In this document: one piece after another, positions 35,611 to 46,586 of the stretch
Numbering within the stretch: the first letter of the stretch is position 1
Layout: every line of letters begins with the position of its first letter
DNA from: Lobosporangium transversale
Lineage: Eukaryota > Mortierellomycota > Mortierellomycetes > Mortierellales > Mortierellaceae
DNA length: 64,000 nt
Direction of reading: 5' to 3'
NCBI RefSeq assembly: GCF_002105155.1
Contig: NW_019029003.1
Coordinates: forward strand, 1 to 64,000
Made by a program: the position numbers and the translations under genes
The notes under the pieces: model-generated
What the model saw: the letters and a program-made list of their open reading frames with translations, nothing else
Database searches by the model: none
What the model was told of the DNA's origin: nothing

Positions 35611-36470
35611 TTTGGTCCTGCTTTGTCCTCAAAGGACGCGACCGAAAACTACAGCGAAATGATTGGCTTGCATGGTCCAGCCTATCATCGTTGGTTTTCC
35701 TTCACTTTCATTAGAGCAGACAAAAAGGATAGGGTCATGGTAGAATGTGGACACGAGTGGCAAAAAGAATAGGCATAGGGACAAATATACTCAATATCCT
35801 CCTCTTCTTTTCTTCTATCTCTTCTCTCATTGCCCTGTTCCTTTTGTTTCCTCTTTTTCTTTTTTTTTTTCTCTTAATATTTTACTTTTTCGATATCATG
35901 GCGATATATACTTGGAAAATATACTAATACTTTCTTCTTTTTTTTTTTAGTATCATCGTATCCTGAAACGAAGAGCCGCTCGAGCTAGTCTCGAGGCCGA
36001 GAACCGATTGCAACAGCGTGGCCGCAAGGTATTAAAATATCTCCACAGAGATTAATGGTGGTTCCCTACTGAACATTTTTTGCAAAAATGAAATTTCAAT
36101 TACCTTAACCTGATTTTTTTTTATTTTTTATAACAAAAAGTTCCTCCATTTGTCCCGTCATAACCATGCCATGAGACGCCCACGTGGTCCTGGAGGACGG
36201 TTCCTTACAGCAGCTGAAATTGCCGCTATGCAGGAAAAGGAACGTGCTAATGAAGACCAGAGCAGGGGCCAACAAAACGGTGACAACAATAACAACACCA
36301 ATGGTAACAATGGAAGCACTGACAACCATTCAGCCACCTCATATCAGGCCCAGCACCATAGGCAGCAACTCAAGCAAGAAGAACTATACCAGCAACAGCA
36401 GCAGCAACAACAGAAAATTCAACAGCAACCACAATACCATCAGCGCCAACCCTACAGCACTGGGGTATAA
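35003..36470 (+). CDS. HAP2: CCAAT-binding factor subunit NF-YA/HAP2
   Basis: Four exons (35003-35179, 35269-35358, 35951-36028, 36141-36470), all in phase 0, give about 224 residues. EEPLYVNAKQYHRILKRRAA is the subunit-association helix that binds the NF-YB/NF-YC dimer; RKFLHLSRHNHAMRRPRGPG and GRFLTAAEI form the DNA-contact segment for CCAAT. The exon junctions at AKQ/YHR and GRK/FLH restore the motif exactly, which fixes them. The N-terminus is Ser/Pro-rich; the tail is Asn/Gln-rich with a run of Gln, a common activation-type region. Intron 2 is 592 bp with long T runs. A donor-like GTATAA overlaps the stop, so a longer splice form is possible. It acts in the nucleus on promoters of respiration and redox genes in other fungi. 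Confidence 0.95.
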
Positions 36471-37494
36471 ATCAATAACGTCATTTTCTTTCTTTCTCTT
36501 TTTTTTTCTTTTTTTTTTTTTTTTTTTCTTTTTTTCTTTTCCCTCTCTCCAACCGACGAGGAGGTTCGAGGAGAGGACCCATATAAATATCAGGCTTTCT
36601 TCTACAATTTGCCAATACACGTTCCTCATCTCTTATTTTATTTATTTCAAGGGCACCTTGCTCTCTGCATTATATTCATATTCACTAGTGTAATTAAAGC
36701 AATTCAAAAAAAAAAAAAAAAAAAAAAAAAAAAGATGAAGAATTTACCTACAACCTACCAGAGTAAGCTTGTTTTGAGAAGAATATGATGGATGGACGGG
36801 CTCGGTCTATCGCCGGATCAAATGATCCGGAAAGCACTTCCAAGTGCGAATTAAATCCGCCGACTCGATCTAATGGTGTACAACTCCTACCTAACCAACG
36901 AGCAATAATAATAAAAACAACCTACGCTCAAGCGCACGCATCTTATTTTCCAGATTGCCACTGAAGGCTCCCCTCTAGTCTTCTATCCTTGGATTTGAAA
37001 TAAGGAAAGTTCTTTCCATGAGGTTATGTTCTGATTGAAGTATTTTGTGCTGACTCCTCAAAAGGAACTAGTCAATCTTTCAAGATTATGAAGAAAGAAC
37101 CAAAGAAATTAGATGTCCAGTATCAGTTAGCATGTCAAATGCGCAAAGAGCAAGATCAAGTGAATGAGCAATCAGAGAAAGTTTGCTTATTCATTGACAT
37201 GATTTGACCGCACTATGAAGAATATATAGATCTGCCAGTGCTTTCTTGCATTATGGTGCCCGGGTTCCTTCCCATCTTCAAGTATGCAGTGGAAGACTAG
37301 GCGCGAGGTTATTAAACCGCCAGTAGCATGTAGAATAAAAACATCCAACTTTGCTTTACATTGCCATTACTTCTTTTAGATGCTTGATAATTATCCACCT
37401 AGCAATTCGACCTTTAGCTGGCTGAATTTATTTGTATTGTCAATCACTCTCTCTTTCTCATCCTCCTTGTCTTAAATGTAACCAAATCGACTCT
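36471..37494. other. Spacer with tandem hairpins
   Basis: 3' region of HAP2. It contains T runs (36500-36540), an A run (36706-36733) and two adjacent perfect inverted repeats at 36813-36847. The last 100 bases before 37495 are 3' sequence of the minus-strand gene. No coding gene seen. Confidence 0.5.
36813..36847. repeat. Two adjacent perfect inverted repeats
   Basis: CCGGATCA-AA-TGATCCGG (36813-36830) followed after three bases by GCACTT-CC-AAGTGC (36834-36847). Both have perfect arms (8 and 6 bp) with 2-base loops, in more G/C-rich sequence than the surroundings. Confidence 0.7.
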
Positions 37495-37497
37495 TTA

Positions 37498-37532
<35 letters not shown>

Positions 37533-37953
37533 CATTAATTAGAGAATGCAATCTTGGTGTTAATATGATATTAGTTTTAGGAAATAATTGTATTGTCACC
37601 TCAACTGGATTAAAGAGTAAATAACCAGCGATTCCTTCAAATACGTATCCACTTATTGGAGCAATTTCATCCCTTGGATCAGTGCAATAAAAGTGAACAA
37701 CATTTTCATTTGGCCACCAACGAAGCAAAGGAGTTGCTTCTCTAAGCGGATTCCGATAGATATAGCCAGCAATGCCCTTGTAATCATATTCGTTTGATGA
37801 AGGAGCGGAAGAAGACTCATGATATAAGAGGTCGTCGTGGTTTATAGTAATGGTATCCGCGAACTTTTCAGGATACAGGTATCCCGTAATGCCTTTGAGA
37901 GCGTATTCAGAATCAGACATTTCCTTTGGATCAGAAGTATAGAAATGATTCAT
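37495..37953 (-). CDS. Small protein with DUF5648-like repeats, likely 5'-incomplete
   Basis: About 152 codons on the minus strand. The repeat pattern HFYTSDP...EYALKGITGYLYP, EYDYKGIAGYIYRNP, VHFYCTDP...YVFEGIAGYLLF matches the DUF5648-type repeat (HFYTxx...GYxxEGIxGY) found in secreted proteins of bacteria and fungi; function is unknown. Upstream, the frame reads PRDMNHFYTSDP after a CATAG acceptor-like site at about 37963, so a 5' exon carrying the rest of the first repeat is likely and the ATG at 37953 may not be the true start. The 3' end is odd: the frame passes through a 31-base T run and encodes ten Phe before Lys-stop. The true end may be a splice donor before that run. Confidence 0.55.
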
Positions 37954-38162
37954 ATCTCTAGGCTATGAGTTTGTAACAAATTTCGTCCTTTAATCCACAG
38001 CCTTTTTGAACACGAGGCGAGGATCAAGAAAAAATATCCACGTGACATTTGGCCGCTTTTGCTCTGTAATCTGTAATTAAAGTGACTGGAGACAAACAGT
38101 TGTGCGCATGTCATCGAGGGGCTACAACGGAAGAACTCAATACCCTGTTCCCCTCCCCCCCC

Positions 38163-38195
<33 letters not shown>

Positions 38196-38718
38196 AAGCC
38201 ATGATCAATCGATCAAGCACGATAGCTGGACAGGTAGTGATAATGAAGCACAGGTTGAGTACTAGAAGTATTAAAGAACGTATTAAGTTACGGATCAGAA
38301 GGCAAGTTTGCGCAGCATCAATTTTGAGCTGTTGTGGTCAACTTTTTATTTTTATTTTTTTCCTTTTTGGCTTGAAAGCTAGATGACGCAGATTCGGTCA
38401 TCGAGCATGAATGCCACTGTACTGGGCTTAATTAAATTGGGCGCTTCTGATCCTAATTGGGGAAGAAGACGGTTCCTGCAAAGAAACATTGAATCAAAGT
38501 GTAGTTTCACAATTGGGCGCGTATGCTAGATGTATCTATTAATGTTGTTGTTGCTATTGCTGTTATTGTAGTGATAGTGATAAACTTGATCCGGTTTAGT
38601 TGGGGTTGAAAAGTCAGTTGATATTTACCTTTGTACAATTTGTAGGGTGCTTGAGACCGTCAGATTATTATTGAAAATATAAAGTAATAAATGATGCATT
38701 AGTGGCAACTTTTGTATG

Positions 38719-38749
<31 letters not shown>

Positions 38750-39962
38750 AATGTGTAGCACTGTGCAACATGCAATGTAATGTAGCTTTGAGGCAAGGTT
38801 GACCGTTGACCGTTAACATGATTTGTCATACAAACAGTGGTTGTTTGATGATTAAACCAGCAGGCACGTCCATTCAATGGCCCACAATTGAGCCAACGAT
38901 GGACCAAACTGGTCCATTCAACCATCAATTTCTAATCTCCATTGCTTACATGCAGCATCATATGCACACGGACACATCATTGTAAATTCTCTCCCGCGGA
39001 GGAACAAAGAAACGATCTGCCGCCACATTCTCAAGAGATAAAAATAACCATTATTCTCAGTTGTAACCACCGATACAATCCTTTGACTGTTATGAACAAA
39101 CAAAACATGAGAGCCGTGGCGGATGCACGGCTGAATATTCGCATTTTTCCTCGATCACAACACACAAGGCGGTTGCTACAAATAACAGACTTGGCATGTC
39201 ATGTTCACTCTCGGATGATTGATATTTCATGGAGTAAAAAACATCCGTTAAAGATACATTAGAGAAAGTGACTAGTCCATTTAAGGCACAATTTCTTTTC
39301 TTGCTTATGCTTACACACGCAAGTCAGGGGGGGGGGGGGAGGCCAGGGCCTTATTCGTTTGGAGTTTATTTTTTGAATGTGAAAAAGGCTGAGCTCTGGC
39401 AAAGTATGTTTTGTCATTGTTCTTTTTTACTTTAATAATTAGAGTCTTTGAACTATATTCATGAGGCAAGGAATGATTTCTGGGAAAAAGAACGAAGAAC
39501 AATTATTCACTTTCACACTTTTACATTTTTCCTTCATTCTCTCCGCGGCCTACACGAATTGTAGCGGTCAGATGAAAAAAAAAAAAAAAAAATAGAAATA
39601 ATAAATAATAAATAATAAAAGATTTAATGAGTGATCGATGATTATCTTACACCTTTAGCTAAGCCCAACTCTTTGGAAATGTAATAGAAAAACGCAGCAT
39701 CGATATTGACTGAGAGCCATAGCCATCTATGTTTGAAGGTGTTAGTCCTCTCATCTTTTGTTCTCATTCATAAAGCCTTTCATGTTCAGTTGAAATATAT
39801 TCAAGAAAATAGGAAGAGAGGGCTGGCTTTTTTTTTTTTTTTCTCTGTTCATTCTCACTCCCACAAATGAACGAAGGTAATAAAAATAAAGTCCATATTT
39901 CTCCGTAATTGTGCTTTTATTGTTACTTGGTATATATTAGAATGAAATGAGAACTGAAAAGC

Positions 39963-39995
<33 letters not shown>

Positions 39996-40359
39996 TCCGA
40001 TTTCCAAAGAACTATTTTATGCTTGCTGATGTTATAATTCAAAAGTCTCCTAGCGCATTTTTCTTTTTTCTTTATATTGCTATTTTTGAATAGAGTATTG
40101 AATGGTGTCCCGCGTAATCAGTCCATGTTAATCATTTCCTATATTTCCAACATTTCCTTTCGGTGCCCCCTTCCCCTTTTCTGTCCATTCCGCGCCGTCT
40201 TTCTATATTTTATTCCTCATAAATTATAAATGTCTCGTGGTGTTTATTGAAGTTTGCTAGTCGTTGAGTTCTTTATTCATTGGATTCATTGCAATTTAAA
40301 AATAAAATAAATCTATTTAATTTGATTTGTAGAGGATAGCTTACTTAGATTACTGTTCA

Positions 40360-40391
<32 letters not shown>

Positions 40392-41535
40392 CTGATCCCC
40401 AGGTTGACGACTAAAAATCGTCGCTTGACAATCTGCTCCCAATTCCCCTGTCCCTGAAACAATTTTTTTTTTCTTCTTTTGTTTGGTCACAGCACGGACA
40501 ACACCTGTGCAAAACAAATATGCACATGCATCTTTTTTTTTCATAAAATCAATGCAAACATGAAGTGTGAGTGAGATGTGGGTGAAGAGAAGCAAAAAAA
40601 AAAAAAAAAAAAAAGGTCAAATGAAGATCGATTGATCGATGCAAGGCTAGAAAGAAAGTAAGAAGTATAGAGTAGCTTTTGGCATATTTAGTAAGCCAAA
40701 AATTGCTATGAATAAACGGTGTACGCTGTTGTATTTTTTGGCGGTCTATTTTAGATCCCGAGGAAAAATGGGCCGAGACCGACTTTTGAGCCAAGAACAG
40801 GCCATGCCAACAGACAAAAAAAAAAAAAAACTGTTGAAAGGGGCAATTGTAGAATTTTTTTTTTTTTTTTTTTTTTTTTTAATTCTATTGATGTGGCTCG
40901 TGTTTGCTCAGAACTAATTACTGCCTAAAAAAGATGTAGGATTTGTGCATGGTACAGACAAGGATAAAGGACAAGGAATAAAGAAAAGAAGGAGTCAAAG
41001 CAAGCCTGCCTTGATCGGGCTGATTGACTACAGCCAAAGGTTAGAAATACCACGACGGACGGTTGCTCAGGTTAGTATGAGAAGGAAACGCAATAGACAA
41101 TGTACATATTGTTGCAGTAAGGGTGAATAAATGAATGGTTGAATAGTTGACTTGGATACTATCCATACTAGAGGATAGAGAACGGACTATAGGAAAAGAG
41201 CCCCCACCCTTTTTCTCCTCTCCTCTCCTCTCCTTCCGCTCCAACTCCAACTCCTGTCCTTGTTCTTTTCCCTGTACCTGTTCATGGCCTATGTCTTTGC
41301 TCTTGCTCTCTATTCATGGTCTGCTTCTGGTATTCTACCGTGCGCCTGAATCTCTTTGATCATCACTCTAAAAAAGAGGGGTCAGTCATATAATTTACAA
41401 ACATATAAATAAATAACAAAATTAATTAACATTAGCAAAGTCAGTTGCAGTTGACTTAATAAACGTTGCCCAATCATTTGGAACTTCCCCTGACCCACAT
41501 TTCAAATAAAAAGAGATGCTCTTCCCTCCATTTTT

Positions 41536-41568
<33 letters not shown>

Positions 41569-41782
41569 ATTTTTGTTTTGTTTTTTTTTTTTCCTTTTTC
41601 AAAACTTTTATGCCTTTGACTTGAGTACATTCACAGTTTTAATGTCCTTTTGCTGTTGACATTCCTAACGCGCATTTCTCACGTAACATATTTCATTCCC
41701 GCCCTTGCATTTGTAAATTTTTTCTTCTTCACACTCTCCCTTTCACTTAACGACAATTACGATTCACAAGCAAAGAAAAAAA
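37954..41782. other. Intergenic region, 3.8 kb
   Basis: No gene recognised. Features seen: C then A run at about 38151-38193, a TA/TG microsatellite at 38715-38750, a G run near 39329-39340, long T runs at about 39964-39993, 40363-40391, 40856-40880 and 41540-41568, and a short AATA tandem near 39594-39618. The final 250 bases are C/T-rich promoter or leader of the next gene. Short frames here are low complexity. Confidence 0.5.
38715..38750. repeat. TA/TG compound microsatellite
   Basis: An alternating TA run followed directly by a TG run. Simple repeat with no coding context. Confidence 0.85.
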
Positions 41783-43428
41783 ATGTCCACCACATCTTCC
41801 GTTATGCTTTCCCCACGACAACCTTCACAGAAGCAACTACAACTTCTTCAATCTCCTGAAGAGGGAAGGCAATGTGTTCGATATACCTTTGGATATCAGG
41901 AGTCCGATCAGCAACCACCATTATTCAATGCCTTGCCCCCTTCCCCAACTTCACCTTCCATTTTTAGCGACTCTTTCCCATCGCCAACATCCCCTCGATT
42001 CCCTCCTTCCGCTTCTTCTTCTTCCGCTTCACTCACTCCAGTCAGGACTACTTTTTCTAAAGATTCATCACCGAAAATTGTCTCAACGTCGCTGGCTGTC
42101 ATGCATAGCCCAGCGTCCATGGAATCCATTAAAGCGGGAGTTGCAGCTATAAAATTAGCAGAGGCTAAAGCTAACACTGCCACCTCCACTACTCCCACCA
42201 TCACAGCGACAACCTCATTGCCATCGCCATCATCACCACAGGAAAAGGAACAGCGATCGGCACCTGTGCCTGTTGATGTGATTCCATCCATTCCCACCTA
42301 TCAGAGCAGCTCTAAAACGCTATGTAGCCCCAACTCTGGTTCTGGCTCTACAGATCCCATCTGGATTCCTTTGTCTGCACCCTCCCTCTCCATTTCCACT
42401 GTAACACAAGCTCCTTCATCTTCTCTTTCCCCACGTCCATCGTTATCGTCCAGGCCCACCAGCCCTGCCTCGGCCCTTTCTCCAATCCCCGCACCGGGTC
42501 CAGTTTATCTCAAACGTTCGCCTTCTACATCAAGCTCGTCCGTTTACTCGTCCTCATCCACTTCCTCACCACGTTCATTAAGTCGGTGCAGCAGCGTGAG
42601 CAGCTCTGTCAGCTTTTCTGGAAGTTTAGATCATCGATCGATGACGCGCAGCGGCAATAATGCTTCTCCTAGGTCGTCACCATCACCACCATCACCCTCT
42701 ACTTCTCCAAGCTGTGACAAGCCTCTTTTACTTGCACAGATTCCATCAACACGAGAGCGTCGGCCCTCCACTGCTGAACGCGCTGCATTCTTATCTTCAG
42801 CCCCTGTCCGTTCTCGAGGTGTAGCTCCAGCACGATTCAAGGACATGCCTCCCGTCCCACCTGTTTCTATTTCCGTTGCTACACCTTCATCACTGGCCTC
42901 TAATTCGTTACCTTCGCTTTCTACATTGAACTCACCCCAAAGCTCATCGTCACTCTCACGTTCGACCAGTATTAAGTCTCCTTATTCTCCATTGACTTTT
43001 GGAGGATGTCTTGAACTGGAGAAGCGCCGATGCTCGGATGATACCACGAGAGGTCATGGAGTCGCTCCCACTGTTGTCGCCACTACCTTGCCGTCAGCGT
43101 TATATATGAAAGGAGTTGATCATTACGATCATCCTATGACTCGATCCTCATACGAGTCGAACGACAGGAGCAGTACTGAGACAGATGTAAGCCGCTATAG
43201 ATTAGGCTATGGCTTGAAGGATCCAGTGGTTGAGGATATTGACCTTAGCCAGACGAAGAATCACAACGGCTCGACCACGTTCATCAAAGCTTTGCAGAAC
43301 AAGAGGAAGAACAAGACGAAGAAGAGCTTTGAAAATGACAAAGTTGATGAAATCAAGCCTGAGAAAATCAAAAAGGAGCGGAAGTTATGCTCTGCTTTTT
43401 CGATATTTAGCTTCTTGATGAAGAAGTG

Positions 43429-43429
<1 letters not shown>
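41783..43429 (+). CDS. Ser/Pro-rich hypothetical protein
   Basis: One uninterrupted frame of 548 residues, starting MSTTSSVMLSPRQPSQKQLQ after a C/T-rich leader and ending with the basic tail KPEKIKKERKLCSAFSIFSF. Composition is dominated by Ser, Pro and Thr with many SP and TP pairs (possible proline-directed phosphorylation sites). Short less biased islands are CVRYTFGYQESDQQ, SIKAGVAAIKLAEAKA, RRPSTAERAAFLSSAP and SPYSPLTFGGCLELEKRRCS. The tail ends in a Cys/Phe-rich stretch after a Lys-rich patch, which might attach to membrane; this is a guess. No known domain. Synonymous choice rather than random sequence keeps the frame open for 1.6 kb, so I take it as a real gene. Confidence 0.65.
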
Positions 43430-43455
<26 letters not shown>

Positions 43456-43459
<4 letters not shown>

Positions 43460-43519
43460 TGACCTTTTTAATGACTCCTTTTAATGACCTTTTTTTAATG
43501 ACTTTTAACGACTTTTTTT
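43456..43519. repeat. Imperfect tandem TTTTTAATGACC repeats
   Basis: Four or five copies of a 12-16 bp unit (AATGACC/T plus a T stretch of varying length) just after the stop of the Ser/Pro-rich gene and its A run. Confidence 0.7.
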
Positions 43520-43731
43520 TCTCATGACAATTGTACAAGTATATCATGTCATCATTGTATTATTACGAACATCATTGACACATTCAATAAAAAAAGAAAT
43601 CAAAGAAAAGAACGTGTGCCTTAAAAACGTATTCATCTTTATTTCCAAATATTTTTTGTTATCGGTATGGCAAATATATGTGATATCCTTATTTTTTTTT
43701 TTTTTTTTTTTTTCACTTTCTCAACAGGTTT

Positions 43732-46502
43732 TCACTCCTCATTGCTTAGCTTCACACCAGCCCGAACATCTACATCTACATCCGTACTCACATCCAAGTC
43801 TGCCTGGATTTCAAACTTGTCTCCTTCAAACCATTTTTCCATTCGCTCCTCAAATGCAGCTCCTGGGAAGCTCTTGAAGTAGAACCGAGCCTGGACAAGG
43901 TTACGTTGATAAGCAGCGGGTGCATGGGAAAGCAAACTTGGGATTTTTAGAAGGATGCTTTCCAAATAACCCGGTTGACGAAGGCGGCTCACTTCATCGA
44001 TGGCATATAGCTCTTGAGCTCTAGCGATGTCTTCTTCAAGTTGTTGAGCGCGTGATAGTTTCAACTTTCCATAGTCATCGGATCCTACCAATGTAGTAGA
44101 AGAGAAAGAAGTAGAGGAGGATGTAGGGGGCGTGGCGATAGCACCAGAGGAGCTATCATCGCCCTGAATCGAACTGCTACTGTCGTCAGAACTGCTACTA
44201 CCACCATCCTCCGCCTCCACTTGTGAAAGAGCCTGTACCTTCCATGCATTTGCAATCTGAGCCAGCCTTCCAAGGAGCTTCTGCACCTCTTCTCTTGATC
44301 TCAAGACTCCATCAGTAAAATCAGGATCATACAATGAAGGCTTGATTGTGGGAGGTTTGTGAGTTGCATGACAAATAACGATATGCTGTCCTATATTTTG
44401 GTAATCCAACAAAGAATGCATATGTTTGGGCTCTGTCCTATTTTCGGCCTTCGCCTGACGATCCTCCTCTTTTTCAGCTTCAAGCCATGTACCCTCTTTT
44501 CCCTTCGAGCGCTTATGGGATGGTTTTAATTTGCGACAGGGTTCATTTGGGTCCAAGTTGAGACTCGGGGGACACCATGGCACTATTGACATATAAGAGT
44601 TAATACTTTTGAGTCGTCCCTGCAGCTTCTGAGAACAGTGTATACACATGTATTTTTTCATCTTATGGCTTACCAATATCTTTATCTGCGACAATACGCC
44701 AGTATGCCGGCTTATAGGGACTTCCTTGACAATAACGAAGCTCGTTACGTCCAAATTCTTCAGCAAATGTTGAATCCCCAATATTCGGTGCCGCCACACT
44801 ATAACAATCACGCAGGACTAACAGATCTGGATCGCTACTAAATCTGGCCAACATCTCTTGCAAAACCGTCCTAGTTCCACTTGGATGAGGATGGGAAGCC
44901 GTGGTCGTACTTTCTTCTTTTTCCTCTTGAATCAGAGGATCAGTATCACGAACGATCATTTGAAGACGGCCCATCACTATCGACGCAAGGGATCCGCCTA
45001 GTGAATGGCCCGCGAACCAAAGGTTGACGGGCTTGCCAGTCTTCGCCTTGCCTACTTTGGCAGTTTCAAATATAGTCTCCATTATCGTATTGAATGGATG
45101 GGTTTTATCGAGCGTCATCCTCTCATACCAGTTCAAAGGGGCAGGATCAGGGAAAAGAGACTCATAAAAGCCCTTGTGGACCTCGCCATATAAATATTCG
45201 CTCGCGTCAACACGCTGGAGCGTCATATCCAAGAGATATTCGTCTTTAAAAAAAAAAAAAAAAAAAGTCAATGATTATAAATTATTTAAACAGTATTTTT
45301 AAAAAAGGAAAAAAGACTTGACTCCTTTATACTTACTGAAGGCCAAAATAGAAGTGCCTTTGAAGACCAAGACGATGGATTCATCGTTATAGAAAAGACC
45401 TGCGAATGGTCCTCCCAAGGTCTTGAGCTCACTGATGCCTGAGAAGCGCATTCCGAATTCGCAGGTCGAGTTCTCATCGATGACCCGTTCACTCTCCAAC
45501 AGTAACTCTGCAGCCCTATCACGTTCCTCCTGGTTTCGAACATTGAGCAGGATTTTTGATGCTTGAGCCACGAGCTTATCGTCCCGTTGGTAGACCATGC
45601 TAGACATGATCAATAGCAAGTTGGCTATATGGTAGCTAAAATAAGGTTTGTCCCTCGGTGTCTGCTCAGCCAACTGTCGCACTGCTTCGTCATTTCCGTC
45701 TGGATCAACAAAATCTGGTTGAGTAATTGAGTAACAGATGCGAAAATTAGCATATGATTATAATCGGAGCCTAAGTAAAAAAAAAAAAAACTCCCAACAT
45801 TTCCGTTTTCCTTCTTTCCTTGCCTGTTTCGTCGAAAAGTGCGATCTGATCATCAAAAAGTTTTTTATAGTAAAATGCCCCAATTCGTGTATGATTGACA
45901 AGAATGACCAACAATCCAATACCCATCTGGACGATGAATAAGCCAAGAAGCGCAACGGGCAGGAATCCCATCGCGTAGACCCTACTGATCAGATCTCGTC
46001 CCGGAATCTGACTTGGGTGTAACAGATAGTGTACATACTGTGCTGTCCCATCCATCATGTAATTGATAAACTCTGTTGGTCGGATCGACAATGGTTTCTT
46101 CAGTGGTTGATCACGTGTTGTTTTCTTCTTTTGGAACATTGAAGTGCGCATAGAATGGGGAATAGGCAAAATGCCTCCACCAGGCTTAGTAGGACCCTCG
46201 GCTTGCGTGGGTAGAGGAATTGATTGTGTTCGAGCTTGTGATCGCTCTGGACCGTGAGGAGCAGTGAATTCATCCAGATGACGAGTGGTAATCGATAGCT
46301 TCTCTGGAGCAGCCTTCCTCCTTTGGTCCTGTTTCAATACCTTGCTCAGAAGTGGATATTGAGCAAGATATTGATCGATGGGGAGGACACCATGGACTTT
46401 TGTGTGTTGGTGTCCGTGTCCTTGTAGGTGCGCATGGCCTGTGATAGTTGAGGTGGAAGGCTCTTGGCCATTAGCAACAGTGGAAGTTTCTCCAGAAGTC
46501 AT
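43732..46502 (-). CDS. Membrane-anchored class 3 lipase (DAG-lipase-like)
   Basis: Four minus-strand exons (46502-45824, 45714-45337, 45243-44674, 44582-43732) give about 825 residues. A disordered N-terminus is followed by one hydrophobic segment (MGFLPVALLGLFIVQMGIGL, around residue 180-200), so the lipase is probably membrane-bound. The alpha/beta-hydrolase domain has KGTSILAFNEYL, the nucleophile elbow WFAGHSLGGSLA (Ser near residue 433) and VAAPNIGDSTFAEEF with the likely acid residue. IVADKDIVPWCPPSLNLD, rebuilt across intron 3, is also typical. The site where the catalytic His is expected reads LLDYQNIGQHIVI, with Asn in its place. A Ser/Asp-rich insert and an acidic C-terminus follow. 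Intron 1 seems to use a GC donor (ACAG/GCAAGG). Family members cleave acyl glycerols at membranes. Confidence 0.88.
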
Positions 46503-46572
46503 AGATATATGGGTAATGATTTGGGGAGAGGGGAGAATAAAATTATCTATCGCAAGATCAAAATAAAGTGAG

Positions 46573-46586
46573 GGGTATTTATATCA
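46573..46586 (-). promoter_or_regulatory. TATA-like element of the lipase gene
   Basis: GATATAAATACCCC on the minus strand about 75 bases upstream of the ATG. Motif and spacing only. Confidence 0.4.

Noticed and set aside
41908-42297. Minus-strand frame opposite the Ser/Pro-rich gene
   Set aside because: It mirrors the Ser/Pro codon bias of the plus-strand gene as Gly/Glu/Asp and has no independent support.
44085-44273. Frames opposite and out of phase within the lipase C-terminal exon
   Set aside because: They overlap the spliced lipase frame, which has clear domain support.
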